Positions 5,620 to 13,275 of a stretch of 16,189 bases of DNA are shown here, one piece after another. Where the stretch lies: contig CALURE010000022.1 of assembly GCA_944323095.1 (NCBI GenBank), positions 1-16,189 of the forward strand. The letters are read 5' to 3'. How positions within the stretch are numbered: the stretch's first letter is position 1; each line of letters starts with the position of its first letter. The DNA comes from Candidatus Gastranaerophilales bacterium (GTDB lineage: Bacteria > Cyanobacteriota > Vampirovibrionia > Gastranaerophilales > Gastranaerophilaceae). A program made the translations under genes and the position numbers. The notes beneath the pieces were generated by a model. The model saw nothing but the letters and a program-made list of their open reading frames with translations, was not told where the DNA came from and searched no databases.

Positions 5620-7560
5620 TTGAACTTGCGAAACAAAATATATACATCTTTAATAGCCCTGCTGCTGGTTATAATCTGCCCGCTTCAGAGTGCCGGAAAA
5701 GATAATTTTTGGGGAGATACGGCAGATACTAAAGTGAATAATGCCGTTTCTTCTGATGCAAAAACAAATGAAACTACTAAAACCCCTGATTCTACCGCTC
5801 CTAAAGGTCAAAAAATAATTAAAAATATAGAAATACTCGGCAATAACGTTATTGACACATCCTTGATACTTCAGCAAATGAAACTTCAGCAAGGCGATGC
5901 CTACACCCGTGAAATGGTTCAAAGAGATTTAAAGGCTATTTATCAGCTCGGATATTTTACGGAAAAAATGAAAGCTATCCCCGTAAATAATCATGATGGA
6001 ACTGTTACCTTAAAAATAATACTTGAAGAAAATGCCCCTGTTACGGATTTTACTATTGAAGGAAATACCGTAATCTCTACTGATGAAATACTTACCTATC
6101 TGCTTCCGATGAAAGGAAAACCCCAAAATATTGCAGAAATTAACACTGCAATTGAAAAAATACAGGATTGCTACAGTTCAAAAGGTTATATTCTTGCAAG
6201 AATAGACTCTGTTTCCGATGATCCGGACGGTACTGTCAATATAAATATTAAAGAAGGTACTATCAACAAAATTATGATTTCCGGAAACGAAAAAACAAAA
6301 GATTACGTTATAGAAAGAAATGTGTTGACAGAACCAGGTCAGGTTTATAACGAAAACTTGTTAAAAGAAGACCTTGTGAGATTATATGCAACACAGGCTT
6401 TTAAAGATGTTACAAGAGAAATTGAACCTACAGACGAGCCTGACAAATACGATATTACAATTAATGTAGAAGAACAAAGAACTGCAAGCATATCGGTCGG
6501 CGGCGGTATTGACTCTGTAACAGGTGTATTCGGATCTGCCGGCATTGCCGACAACAACTTCCTCGGACGTAATGAAAGACTATCCTTAAACGGTATTGTA
6601 GGTACCGGTGTAATTTTAAATGATGCCTCTATTAAAAGACGTATGAATTTACAGGCAGAATTAAGCTACTTTAAACCTTACTTTTTTAATGCGGATACGT
6701 CTTTAATGAGCAAAATATTTTACAGAGACTTTGGATCATATCAGGTTCCGCTGGCAATAGAAAGACGTGTGGGAGCTGAAGCTACTGTTGCACACAGAAT
6801 GAAGTTTAACAAACATGTAACAAGCACATTCTCACTCGGGGTTGAAAATATTGATGTGTCGGAAGGTGATGGAAGAAAAATCAGCAATCTGTACTCAAGA
6901 TACAATATTCCGATATCTGAACGTGCAAGACAATTAGACGGCGGATTTTTCCTGTCGCTCAGTCCGGCTCTTTTGTATGATACCCGCGACAGCGCAACCG
7001 TTACAAGAAAAGGTACAATGGCAAGTTTGAGATTTGATGAAGAAATCGGTGTAATTGATTTTGACAAAACTCACGGTAAATTAACCGGTATGGTAAAACA
7101 GTATATTCCTGTCGGTAAAAAATCTTCATTATCATTCACTGCAAAAGGCGGCGGTAAACTTCACGGTGACAACATGCCCGAGGTAATGGCATACAGATTA
7201 GGCGGTCCTTATACAATCAGAGGTTTCAAAATGAGCGGTGTCGGTACCGGCGATGCCTTCATTATGGGTAGTGCGGAATTTGCAACCCCGATACCTTTTC
7301 TTGACAGAACAAGAATTAACTTCTTAAATAACCTTAGATTTACTGTCTGGGCTGATGCAGGTAAAATATTCAACCCGTCAATTACGGATCAGATATACGA
7401 CAGACCTTTGTATGCGGTATCAGCAGGTATCGGTTTAAAACTTTATATTCCGGGTATGGGGCCGTTATCGGTTGATTACGGTATTCCGCTTACAAACCCC
7501 GGCGACAACGGAAACAGAGGCGGATACTTTACTTTTGGTGTTGGCGATATAATGTACTAA
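5620..7560 (+). CDS. bamA: Outer-membrane protein assembly factor, Omp85/BamA family with three POTRA domains
   Basis: BamA folds and inserts beta-barrel proteins into the outer membrane. The 646-residue protein has a signal peptide (1-25, ending LQSA), a Ser/Thr-rich linker, three POTRA domains (about 65-137, 140-212, 215-286; the second and third have IEGNTVIS and ISGNEKTKD starts) and a 16-strand-type barrel (about 290-646). The barrel carries the lid motif LGGPYTIRGF (R534-G535-F536) and the aromatic C-terminal residue Y646. Enterobacterial BamA is about 800 residues with five POTRAs; three is the cyanobacterial/plastid pattern and helps the taxonomic guess. Translation probably starts at TTG 5620, since no ATG lies between the upstream stop and the signal peptide. 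It leads an operon with ompH 26 bases downstream. C20 is not in a proper lipobox, so a lipoprotein is unlikely. Confidence 0.92.
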   Translation: MNLRNKIYTSLIALLLVIICPLQSAGKDNFWGDTADTKVNNAVSSDAKTNETTKTPDSTAPKGQKIIKNIEILGNNVIDTSLILQQMKLQQGDAYTREMVQRDLKAIYQLGYFTEKMKAIPVNNHDGTVTLKIILEENAPVTDFTIEGNTVISTDEILTYLLPMKGKPQNIAEINTAIEKIQDCYSSKGYILARIDSVSDDPDGTVNINIKEGTINKIMISGNEKTKDYVIERNVLTEPGQVYNENLLKEDLVRLYATQAFKDVTREIEPTDEPDKYDITINVEEQRTASISVGGGIDSVTGVFGSAGIADNNFLGRNERLSLNGIVGTGVILNDASIKRRMNLQAELSYFKPYFFNADTSLMSKIFYRDFGSYQVPLAIERRVGAEATVAHRMKFNKHVTSTFSLGVENIDVSEGDGRKISNLYSRYNIPISERARQLDGGFFLSLSPALLYDTRDSATVTRKGTMASLRFDEEIGVIDFDKTHGKLTGMVKQYIPVGKKSSLSFTAKGGGKLHGDNMPEVMAYRLGGPYTIRGFKMSGVGTGDAFIMGSAEFATPIPFLDRTRINFLNNLRFTVWADAGKIFNPSITDQIYDRPLYAVSAGIGLKLYIPGMGPLSVDYGIPLTNPGDNGNRGGYFTFGVGDIMY

Positions 7561-7586
7561 TAACATAAAATTTCAGGAGGTTTAAA

Positions 7587-8048
7587 ATGAAAAAATTTAA
7601 ATTAACAGCAGCGTTAATGACAGCAGGATTATTTCTGGCAATAGGCAGTCAAAATGCAAATGCTGCAGGACTTGGTTACATTGATTACCAGAAAGTTCAG
7701 GAGGGATTTCCATTTGCCCAGCAAGCCGTAAAAGAAATTGATGCAAAGGCTCTTGAAATGCAGCAATATATGGTTGATAAAGAAAAACAATATAAATCAC
7801 TGGATACTCCGCTCAAAAAACAAAATTTTGAAGAACAGACAGCCAGAGAATTTAAACTTAAACAGGATGCTTATATGAAATTAAAAGCACAAAAAGAAGA
7901 ACAGGTTTATAATAAAATACAGGCTGCAACAAAACAGGTTCTTGTAGAACAAAAACTTGATGCTGTTGTTGATTACAGAGTAATTTTTGTAGGAGGGGTT
8001 GACATTTCCGATCTTGTAATACAAAAATTAAAAAGCGGTCAGTTTTAA
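7587..8048 (+). CDS. Periplasmic OmpH/Skp-like chaperone
   Basis: This 153-residue protein is typical in size for OmpH/Skp, which holds unfolded outer-membrane proteins in the periplasm on their way to BamA. A signal peptide with a charged start and hydrophobic core ends in NANA, with cleavage likely after A26. The mature part opens with the family-typical GLGYIDYQKV (28-37). A long charged coiled-coil hairpin follows (about 45-125), giving the tentacles of the trimer. The C-terminal strand region is LDAVVDYRVIFVGGVDISDLVI. A strong Shine-Dalgarno, AGGAGG (7575-7580), lies 6 bases before the ATG. Adjacency to bamA is the classic arrangement. The family is divergent, so the exact symbol (skp or ompH) is left open. 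Confidence 0.88.
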   Translation: MKKFKLTAALMTAGLFLAIGSQNANAAGLGYIDYQKVQEGFPFAQQAVKEIDAKALEMQQYMVDKEKQYKSLDTPLKKQNFEEQTAREFKLKQDAYMKLKAQKEEQVYNKIQAATKQVLVEQKLDAVVDYRVIFVGGVDISDLVIQKLKSGQF

Positions 8049-8057
8049 AGGAGAAAT

Positions 8058-8828
8058 ATGAAATATTCCGAAAACGGAGAACAATATCATATAGGTTTGA
8101 GGGAAGGCGATCCGGGCAAATACGTTATATTGCCCGGAGATCCTAAACGATGCGAAAAAATTGCACAATATTTTGATAAACCGGAACTCATTGCTGACAG
8201 ACGCGAATTTACTACATATACAGGATTTCTAAACGGTGAAAGGGTTAGTGTAACATCCACAGGTATAGGAGGTCCTTCTGCGGTTATCGCATTACAGGAG
8301 CTTGTAAAAACAGGAGCGGACACATTTATAAGGGTTGGCACCTGTGGCGGTATTGATATTAACGTCAAAGGCGGTGATATTGTGATTGCAACAGGTGCAG
8401 TCAGAATGGAAGGAACATCCAGAGAATATGCCCCGATAGAATTTCCGGCAGTTGCTAATTTAGATGTTGTAAATTCTCTTGTTAAATCAGCACAAAAGCT
8501 CGGATATTTTTATCATACAGGTATCGTTCAATGCAAAGACTCTTTTTACGGTCAGCATAATCCTGAAATCATGCCTGTAAATTACGAACTCATTAATAAA
8601 TGGGAAGCCTGGAAAAAACTCGGATGTCTGGCATCAGAAATGGAATCAGCTGCACTTTTTACAGCAGGCAGTTTTTTAAAAGTAAAAGTCGGTTCTGTAT
8701 TTTTAACAGTTGCAAATCAGGAAAGAGAAAAATTAAATCTTGACAATCCTGTTGAACATGACACAGATAAAGCCATAAAAACAGCAATTGAAGCATTAAA
8801 AATTTTAATTGCGAATGATAAAAAATAA
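8058..8828 (+). CDS. udp: Nucleoside phosphorylase, probably uridine phosphorylase
   Basis: This is a PNP/UDP family phosphorylase of 256 residues. It would split uridine with phosphate into uracil and ribose-1-phosphate for pyrimidine salvage in the cytoplasm. Phosphate-site motifs are PGDPKR (26-31) and IRVGTCGG (91-98, R92). REFTTYTGFLNGERV and STGIGGPSAVIALQEL match uridine phosphorylase closely, as does the spacing to APIEFPAVAN (125-134). The ribose-binding EMES is at 194-197. The uracil-specific Q-x-R segment is not obvious: the equivalent region reads FYGQHNPE, so substrate choice (uridine or another nucleoside) is less sure than the family. AAAGGAG precedes the ATG, and the gene starts 9 bases after ompH, so it belongs to the bamA operon. 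Its metabolic link to outer-membrane assembly is not apparent. Confidence 0.82.
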   Translation: MKYSENGEQYHIGLREGDPGKYVILPGDPKRCEKIAQYFDKPELIADRREFTTYTGFLNGERVSVTSTGIGGPSAVIALQELVKTGADTFIRVGTCGGIDINVKGGDIVIATGAVRMEGTSREYAPIEFPAVANLDVVNSLVKSAQKLGYFYHTGIVQCKDSFYGQHNPEIMPVNYELINKWEAWKKLGCLASEMESAALFTAGSFLKVKVGSVFLTVANQEREKLNLDNPVEHDTDKAIKTAIEALKILIANDKK

Positions 8829-8837
8829 GGAGTAATT

Positions 8838-10313
8838 ATGTATAAAAAAATGCAGTACGTAATAAAAACTTGTTCCAGCGAAAATACCCAGGAACTGCAA
8901 AATCTTCTTAATGAAATGTCTATGAATAACTGGGAATTATACAGCATGCAGGAAACAGAAAGCAATGACGGACAAATTTTATGCCACTGCATTTTTATGA
9001 AAGAAGCAGAATCAGGAATTAACGATATTAATGCTGATACTATAAACATTTCTTCTTTTAAAAGCCAGATGGAAAAAATGCTTTCTCCGGAACTTTCGCC
9101 ATATGAAATCTGCCTTGATATACAGAGTAAAATAAGAGACCAGAAAGCCAAAATTTCAAAAATAAAAAAAGAACTGGAAGGGGAAGCTCCGGCATCTGTA
9201 AGCAGAAAAAAACTTAACGACAAAATTTCTGCAGGTTTAAAAGAACTTGATGAATTGAAAATCAAACTTGCGGGAGCTACATCTCCTAACGCTATGTACT
9301 CCAAATTAAAAGAAGATAAACTTTCTATTCTTTTAAGTGAAGAAATTCTGGGTTATATTGATCCTGATCAGGAAATAACAGAAGAAGAACTTGTTGCCGA
9401 AACCGTCAAATTAAGGTTAAAATTAACTGAAGAACTCGGTTATATCATTCCTAAAATTGTTTTTAAAGATGATGAAAACCTTAATCCTTTTGAATTTTGT
9501 ATAAAAATAAGAGGGCTTGAAGTTTTTAAAGCATCTGTTTATCCGCAATATTTAATGTTCTTTGCAGATGAACTGCATCTTGAGAAAAAAATTAAAAATT
9601 CTATATCTGATATAGATAAAATAACCGGTCGTCCAATAATTTGGATTGAAAAAGAAAAAACAAAAGATTTCTGGCAAAAGGGCATGTCAGGCTCAGAGTT
9701 TATTACACGTGCGCTTGAATTCTGTGCTGTAAAATATGTTGATGATCTACTGGATTATGAACAGCTGGAAAAATATATAGATGTAGTCAGCAATTCTAAT
9801 GAATATCTTGTGGAAAATATTATACCGGATATTATAAATCTTTCTGATCTCAGATTTATACTGACTAGTTTGATAAGAGAGCATATTTCAATAAAAGACA
9901 TAACATTTATTTTTGAAAAAATTAATGATTACATCCATGACAGTACAAAATCTGATCTTGTCAAAAAAATAAGGCTGTCGCTATCCAGAAATATTTGCAT
10001 GGCAAACCGCAACAGTGACGGCATAATTTCTGCTTTTGAAATATCAGATAAAACTCTTGATAAATTCATGCCCGATTTTGACGAAAGCGATGATTCTATT
10101 ATTCGCATTGATGCCGGATTTGCCGAAAAATTAGCGCAAAAGCTTAACCAGAAAATAAAACAATATAATACTGTAAAACCAATATTAATAGTACCGCTGG
10201 AATTCAGGCATTTGCTTTTTACGCTTCTTAGCAGCTACATGAATAATATTACCGTTCTTGCAAGAGAAGAAATCGGCTGCAATGCACAAATTGAAATAAT
10301 TTCAGAAATTTAA
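8838..10313 (+). CDS. Soluble FlhA/FHIPEP C-terminal-domain-like protein with DUF4177-like N-terminus and coiled coil
   Basis: This 491-residue protein has no signal peptide or membrane segment. Residues about 5-55 (MQYVIK…LLNEMSMNNWELYSM…CIFMKE) look like a DUF4177-type small domain. Residues about 85-145 are a charged coiled coil. From about 160 to the end the order of motifs follows the cytoplasmic part of FlhA/LcrD export-gate proteins: KLRLKLTEELGYIIPKIVFKDD, IKIRGLEVFKASVYP, RPIIWIEKE, LVENIIPDIINLSDLRFIL, LIREHISIKDITFIFEKIND, then LIVPLEFRHLLF and ITVLAREEI near the C-terminus. Normal FlhA has eight transmembrane helices before this domain; here they are absent. The gene begins 9 bases after udp, with AAGGAG overlapping the udp stop, so it is the last gene of the bamA operon. 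The FHIPEP match is by eye. Function is unknown; a ring-forming or substrate-binding scaffold is possible. Confidence 0.72.
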   Translation: MYKKMQYVIKTCSSENTQELQNLLNEMSMNNWELYSMQETESNDGQILCHCIFMKEAESGINDINADTINISSFKSQMEKMLSPELSPYEICLDIQSKIRDQKAKISKIKKELEGEAPASVSRKKLNDKISAGLKELDELKIKLAGATSPNAMYSKLKEDKLSILLSEEILGYIDPDQEITEEELVAETVKLRLKLTEELGYIIPKIVFKDDENLNPFEFCIKIRGLEVFKASVYPQYLMFFADELHLEKKIKNSISDIDKITGRPIIWIEKEKTKDFWQKGMSGSEFITRALEFCAVKYVDDLLDYEQLEKYIDVVSNSNEYLVENIIPDIINLSDLRFILTSLIREHISIKDITFIFEKINDYIHDSTKSDLVKKIRLSLSRNICMANRNSDGIISAFEISDKTLDKFMPDFDESDDSIIRIDAGFAEKLAQKLNQKIKQYNTVKPILIVPLEFRHLLFTLLSSYMNNITVLAREEIGCNAQIEIISEI

Positions 10314-10321
10314 CATATAAT
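10291..10321 (+). promoter_or_regulatory. Possible promoter of the first GH77 gene
   Basis: TTGAAA (10291-10296) and TATAAT (10316-10321) are separated by 19 bases, a little longer than ideal. A leader of about 28 bases would result. A second -10-like TAAAAT (10346-10351) lies 4 bases before the ATG. No terminator separates this site from the preceding operon, so read-through is possible. Confidence 0.35.
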
Positions 10322-10355
10322 AGCAAAAATTTTTTTTACGGGTTTTAAAATAAAC

Positions 10356-12371
10356 ATGCAAGTATTAGGGATTAGCAATAAAATTTCATTTGAGAGACGT
10401 CCGACAAAAGACGAAGAACCGGGGTTAAAATCTGCAGTCACAAAGGCATATGACGCTATAGGAGCAAAAGAAAGAGTAGTAATAACCCATGGTTCCTGTT
10501 TCCCTGATTTAAATTACAGTTCCTGTATAGGTTCTCCATACGGCAGCGCTGCAAAAGAATACATAAAATTTCTTTCATTGTACGGTTTTAACGGAAATCA
10601 GCTCGGTCCGGGAGGTGAATTAGAATATAAAAACGGTGAAATACTGCATTCACCGTATAATTCATCTGCTTTTGCAAAAAACAGGCTGTTTGTTGATCTT
10701 GAAGAACTTACTGGCGATAAATACGGTAAAATCCTATCAGAAGAAACTTTCAATAAAATCACGAAAAAACCTCAGATAACTGATAAAAATTTTGACATGA
10801 CAGACTTTGAAGAAGCTGTGAAAATATACGATACTGCATTAAATGAAGCTTATAAGAACTTTAAAGCAAACCTTTCCAAAGGCCAGCCGCAGGCTATTTC
10901 GTTGAATAAAGAATTTAATGTCTTTTTGCAAAAGCATAATAACAGGCTTGAAGAAGAAGGTATTTTTAAAATTTTATCAAAACACTATAATACAGATGAT
11001 TCTGATAAGTGGGATAATAAACTTGATAGTGATTTAATGGTAAATTTCAGACACGGCAGGCCGGAAGCCGTAAAAAGATACAGAGATATAAAGAAAACTA
11101 ATAAAAATACAATAGATGAGTATAAATTTGAACAATTTCTGACCGCAAAACAAATCAAAGAAAACAAAGAATGGCGCGAAACAATAGGTTTTAAATATTA
11201 TAACGATCTTCTTGTGGGCTGTTCTAAAATGGACAGATGGCGGTATAAAGAAGCGTTCCTGAAAGATTGGGAAATGGGGGCGCGGGAGAGTAGTAATGTA
11301 TCTCAAAGATGGTATATACCTGTTATTGATCCTAAAAAAATATTCAAAAACGATAAATATGAATTGAATATAGGCGGAAAATTTTTGCAGGAAAAAATAA
11401 ATTTTGCCCTTGAATACTGCGAAAATATAAGAATAGACCATGCAATGGGTCTTATTGAACCGTATTTAATGAGCAAACATGCACCGGATGCGGCTTTTGT
11501 AAATGGAAACGGCAAAAACAGAGATGTTGAAAAATATATTTCGGAACTTGTTGATGCTAAAGGCAATGAATATGATAAATACTGGGATTATCCGAAATTA
11601 TTAACAAAACTTATACTTCCTGCGCTGAAAGAGCATGACATTACTCCTGACATGCCTGTCTGGGAAGATATATGCAGCTATCCTTCAAGATTTGTTCAAA
11701 TTTATGAAAGAGAACTTAATTTGCCGAAAATTATGAATCTTGACTGGTACAGGGCAAAAGATGTAATGCAGACAACAAGAAAAGGCGACTGGTATCTTGT
11801 AGGTTCTCACGATAACATTCCTGCCATGACCTATATGCAGCGTCAGGGAACTTTACAAAACGGCAGTAAAGGAGAATACACAAGAGAGGATTATGCCTGG
11901 GAAGCTAATTATCTTGCAAAATATTTAAATTCGGATGACGGGCGGCAAAACATAGGAACTATCAGGAATGAACTGGAAAATTTATATAACACAAATGATA
12001 GAGCAAGAATTCGGGCTAAATTTGCAGAGCTTTTGACAACTCCGAAATTTCAGATATCATTTGCTGATCTTTTGGGAATAACAGATGTGACCTATAATAT
12101 AGGCGGCTCTGACAGGGATGAAAACTGGAAGGAGCGTATCAGTTCTGATTATCTGGATAAATATTACAAAAATCTTGCCAGCGAAAATCCGACAGCCTTA
12201 AATATTCCGGAATTACTAAAACAGGCACTTCAAGCAAAAATTGATATGGAAGTTATGGCTTCATCTGCCGACATCAGAGATAAAACAAGGGCAGAATTAA
12301 ACGAAAAATACAAACCGCTTCTTGATGAATTGCAAAAATACGCTGATATTTTGAAAGAGCCGGAAGAATAG
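10356..12371 (+). CDS. Divergent 4-alpha-glucanotransferase-like protein (GH77, MalQ-like)
   Basis: GH77 enzymes transfer alpha-1,4-glucan segments and process maltodextrin or glycogen. The N-terminal barrel motifs are recognisable: VVITHGSCFP (41-50), FNGNQLGPGG (78-87), SPYNSSAFAKNRLFVDLEEL (99-118). All three catalytic acids have candidates: the nucleophile in RIDHAMGL (D361), the acid/base in PVWEDI (E437), and the stabiliser in VGSHDN (D486). Several family motifs have decayed. The usual PPD-F-x-x-x-GQ-W-GxP is MGARESSNVSQRWYIP (307-322), the usual EDLG is EDIC, and the usual PGT-x-x-ENW is GGSDRDENW. A charged, probably helical tail follows (about 635-671). At 671 residues it is longer than the second copy at 14146-16035 (629), its more canonical paralogue. 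There is no good Shine-Dalgarno. Activity could be altered or lost; symbol withheld. Confidence 0.75.
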   Translation: MQVLGISNKISFERRPTKDEEPGLKSAVTKAYDAIGAKERVVITHGSCFPDLNYSSCIGSPYGSAAKEYIKFLSLYGFNGNQLGPGGELEYKNGEILHSPYNSSAFAKNRLFVDLEELTGDKYGKILSEETFNKITKKPQITDKNFDMTDFEEAVKIYDTALNEAYKNFKANLSKGQPQAISLNKEFNVFLQKHNNRLEEEGIFKILSKHYNTDDSDKWDNKLDSDLMVNFRHGRPEAVKRYRDIKKTNKNTIDEYKFEQFLTAKQIKENKEWRETIGFKYYNDLLVGCSKMDRWRYKEAFLKDWEMGARESSNVSQRWYIPVIDPKKIFKNDKYELNIGGKFLQEKINFALEYCENIRIDHAMGLIEPYLMSKHAPDAAFVNGNGKNRDVEKYISELVDAKGNEYDKYWDYPKLLTKLILPALKEHDITPDMPVWEDICSYPSRFVQIYERELNLPKIMNLDWYRAKDVMQTTRKGDWYLVGSHDNIPAMTYMQRQGTLQNGSKGEYTREDYAWEANYLAKYLNSDDGRQNIGTIRNELENLYNTNDRARIRAKFAELLTTPKFQISFADLLGITDVTYNIGGSDRDENWKERISSDYLDKYYKNLASENPTALNIPELLKQALQAKIDMEVMASSADIRDKTRAELNEKYKPLLDELQKYADILKEPEE

Positions 12372-12380
12372 AATAAATCG

Positions 12381-12389
12381 TGTTATAAT
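12381..12389 (+). promoter_or_regulatory. Extended -10 box of the permease gene, at leaderless spacing
   Basis: TG-T-TATAAT (12381-12389) ends 6 bases before the ATG at 12396, so transcription would be expected to start on the ATG itself. No Shine-Dalgarno is present between the preceding stop (12371) and the ATG. Confidence 0.5.
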
Positions 12390-12395
12390 AAACCT

Positions 12396-13220
12396 ATGAA
12401 AAAAATAAGGATATTTTTAGGCTATTTGACTCTTATTTTAATTGCGGCAAGCATGCTTTATCCTTTTTTTGCAATGATTAACATGTCATTTACGGAGAAT
12501 AATGAAATATTTTCACATGCCGGAAGAATTTTCCACAGCGGTTTAACATTTGAGAACTACAAAAATGTTTTTAGGGAAATTCCAATAGGGCTTTACTTTT
12601 TTAATAGTCTATTAGTCTCTGTCATCACAACAGCCGGACAGGTAATTTTTGCTTCGTTAGCGGGTTATGCATTTGCAAGGCTCAATTTCAAATACAGAGA
12701 TGCTCTATTTCTTTTAATACTGATTACAATGCTTGTACCGCCGCAGGTTAACATTATACCGCTATTTTTTCTAATGCGTGAGCTTCATCTGGTAGATACA
12801 TATCAGGCACTAATTTTACCCGCATTGTTCGGGGGGTTCGGGGTATTTTTGATGCGGCAGTACTTTCTCGGTTTTCCGAAAGATCTTGAAGAATCTGCCA
12901 GAATTGACGGATGTAATCTTTTTCAAATATTTTTTAAAATTGCATTACCGCTGGCACTTCCGACAGTTGTAACTTTGGCAATATTTACATTTGTAACATC
13001 ATGGAACAGCTTCATGTGGCCGTTAATTATCACAAACAGCGAAAGTATGCGGACTTTGCCTGTCGGGCTTGCAATATATAAAGGAAGTTTCAGAGAATTG
13101 ACTTTATGGGGAAATCTTCTGGCATGCTCGGTTATATGTACAATTCCTGTAATAGGAGTATTTTTGCTCGGAAAAAAATATTTTATCTCGGATATTTTGC
13201 AGGGCGGGGTGAAAGAATAA
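12396..13220 (+). CDS. Carbohydrate ABC transporter permease, MalG/UgpE type
   Basis: This is an inner-membrane permease of 274 residues with about six hydrophobic helices (near 8-28, 68-92, 103-125, 137-153, 184-205, 241-258). The EAA loop that docks the ATPase is SARIDGCNLFQIFFKIALP (167-185), preceded by FPKDLEE. WNSFMWPLII (203-212) and the C-terminal GGVKE ending are typical of the CUT1 sugar-importer subunit equivalent to MalG. CUT1 importers need a second permease (MalF type), a binding protein and an MsmK/MalK-type ATPase; none is in this window. It starts 24 bases after the divergent GH77 gene, which suggests a maltodextrin or other glucoside substrate, but the substrate cannot be read from the sequence. 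Confidence 0.88.
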   Translation: MKKIRIFLGYLTLILIAASMLYPFFAMINMSFTENNEIFSHAGRIFHSGLTFENYKNVFREIPIGLYFFNSLLVSVITTAGQVIFASLAGYAFARLNFKYRDALFLLILITMLVPPQVNIIPLFFLMRELHLVDTYQALILPALFGGFGVFLMRQYFLGFPKDLEESARIDGCNLFQIFFKIALPLALPTVVTLAIFTFVTSWNSFMWPLIITNSESMRTLPVGLAIYKGSFRELTLWGNLLACSVICTIPVIGVFLLGKKYFISDILQGGVKE

Positions 13221-13252
13221 AAAAATCAGGCTCGTTTTTGAAACAACCCTGA
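13219..13252 (-). terminator. Probable terminator of the minus-strand GH77/TPR-NHL unit
   Basis: On the minus strand TCAGG and CCTGA pair, with an inner GTTT/AAAC stem separated by a 3x3 internal loop. A run of seven T follows. It lies 24 bases beyond the stop at 13276 and directly after the permease stop, so it separates two convergent units. The stem is broken, so strength is uncertain. Confidence 0.5.
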
Positions 13253-13275
13253 CTCTAAAATTTTGAAATTCACAA

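Noticed and set aside
5620..5700. BamA as a lipoprotein through Cys20
   Set aside because: The residues before Cys20 are V-I-I, so position -1 is not Gly, Ala or Ser; a normal signal-peptidase site at LQSA fits better.
8717..9304. 195-codon open frame on the minus strand
   Set aside because: It lies antisense across the end of the uridine-phosphorylase-like gene and the start of the FlhA-like gene, both strongly supported; its Ser/Leu/Ile-rich translation is typical of an antisense shadow.
11034..11441. Minus-strand open frame with a Phe/Tyr-rich, membrane-like translation
   Set aside because: It is the complement of Lys/Glu-rich codons in the divergent GH77 gene, with no recognisable motif or start signal.
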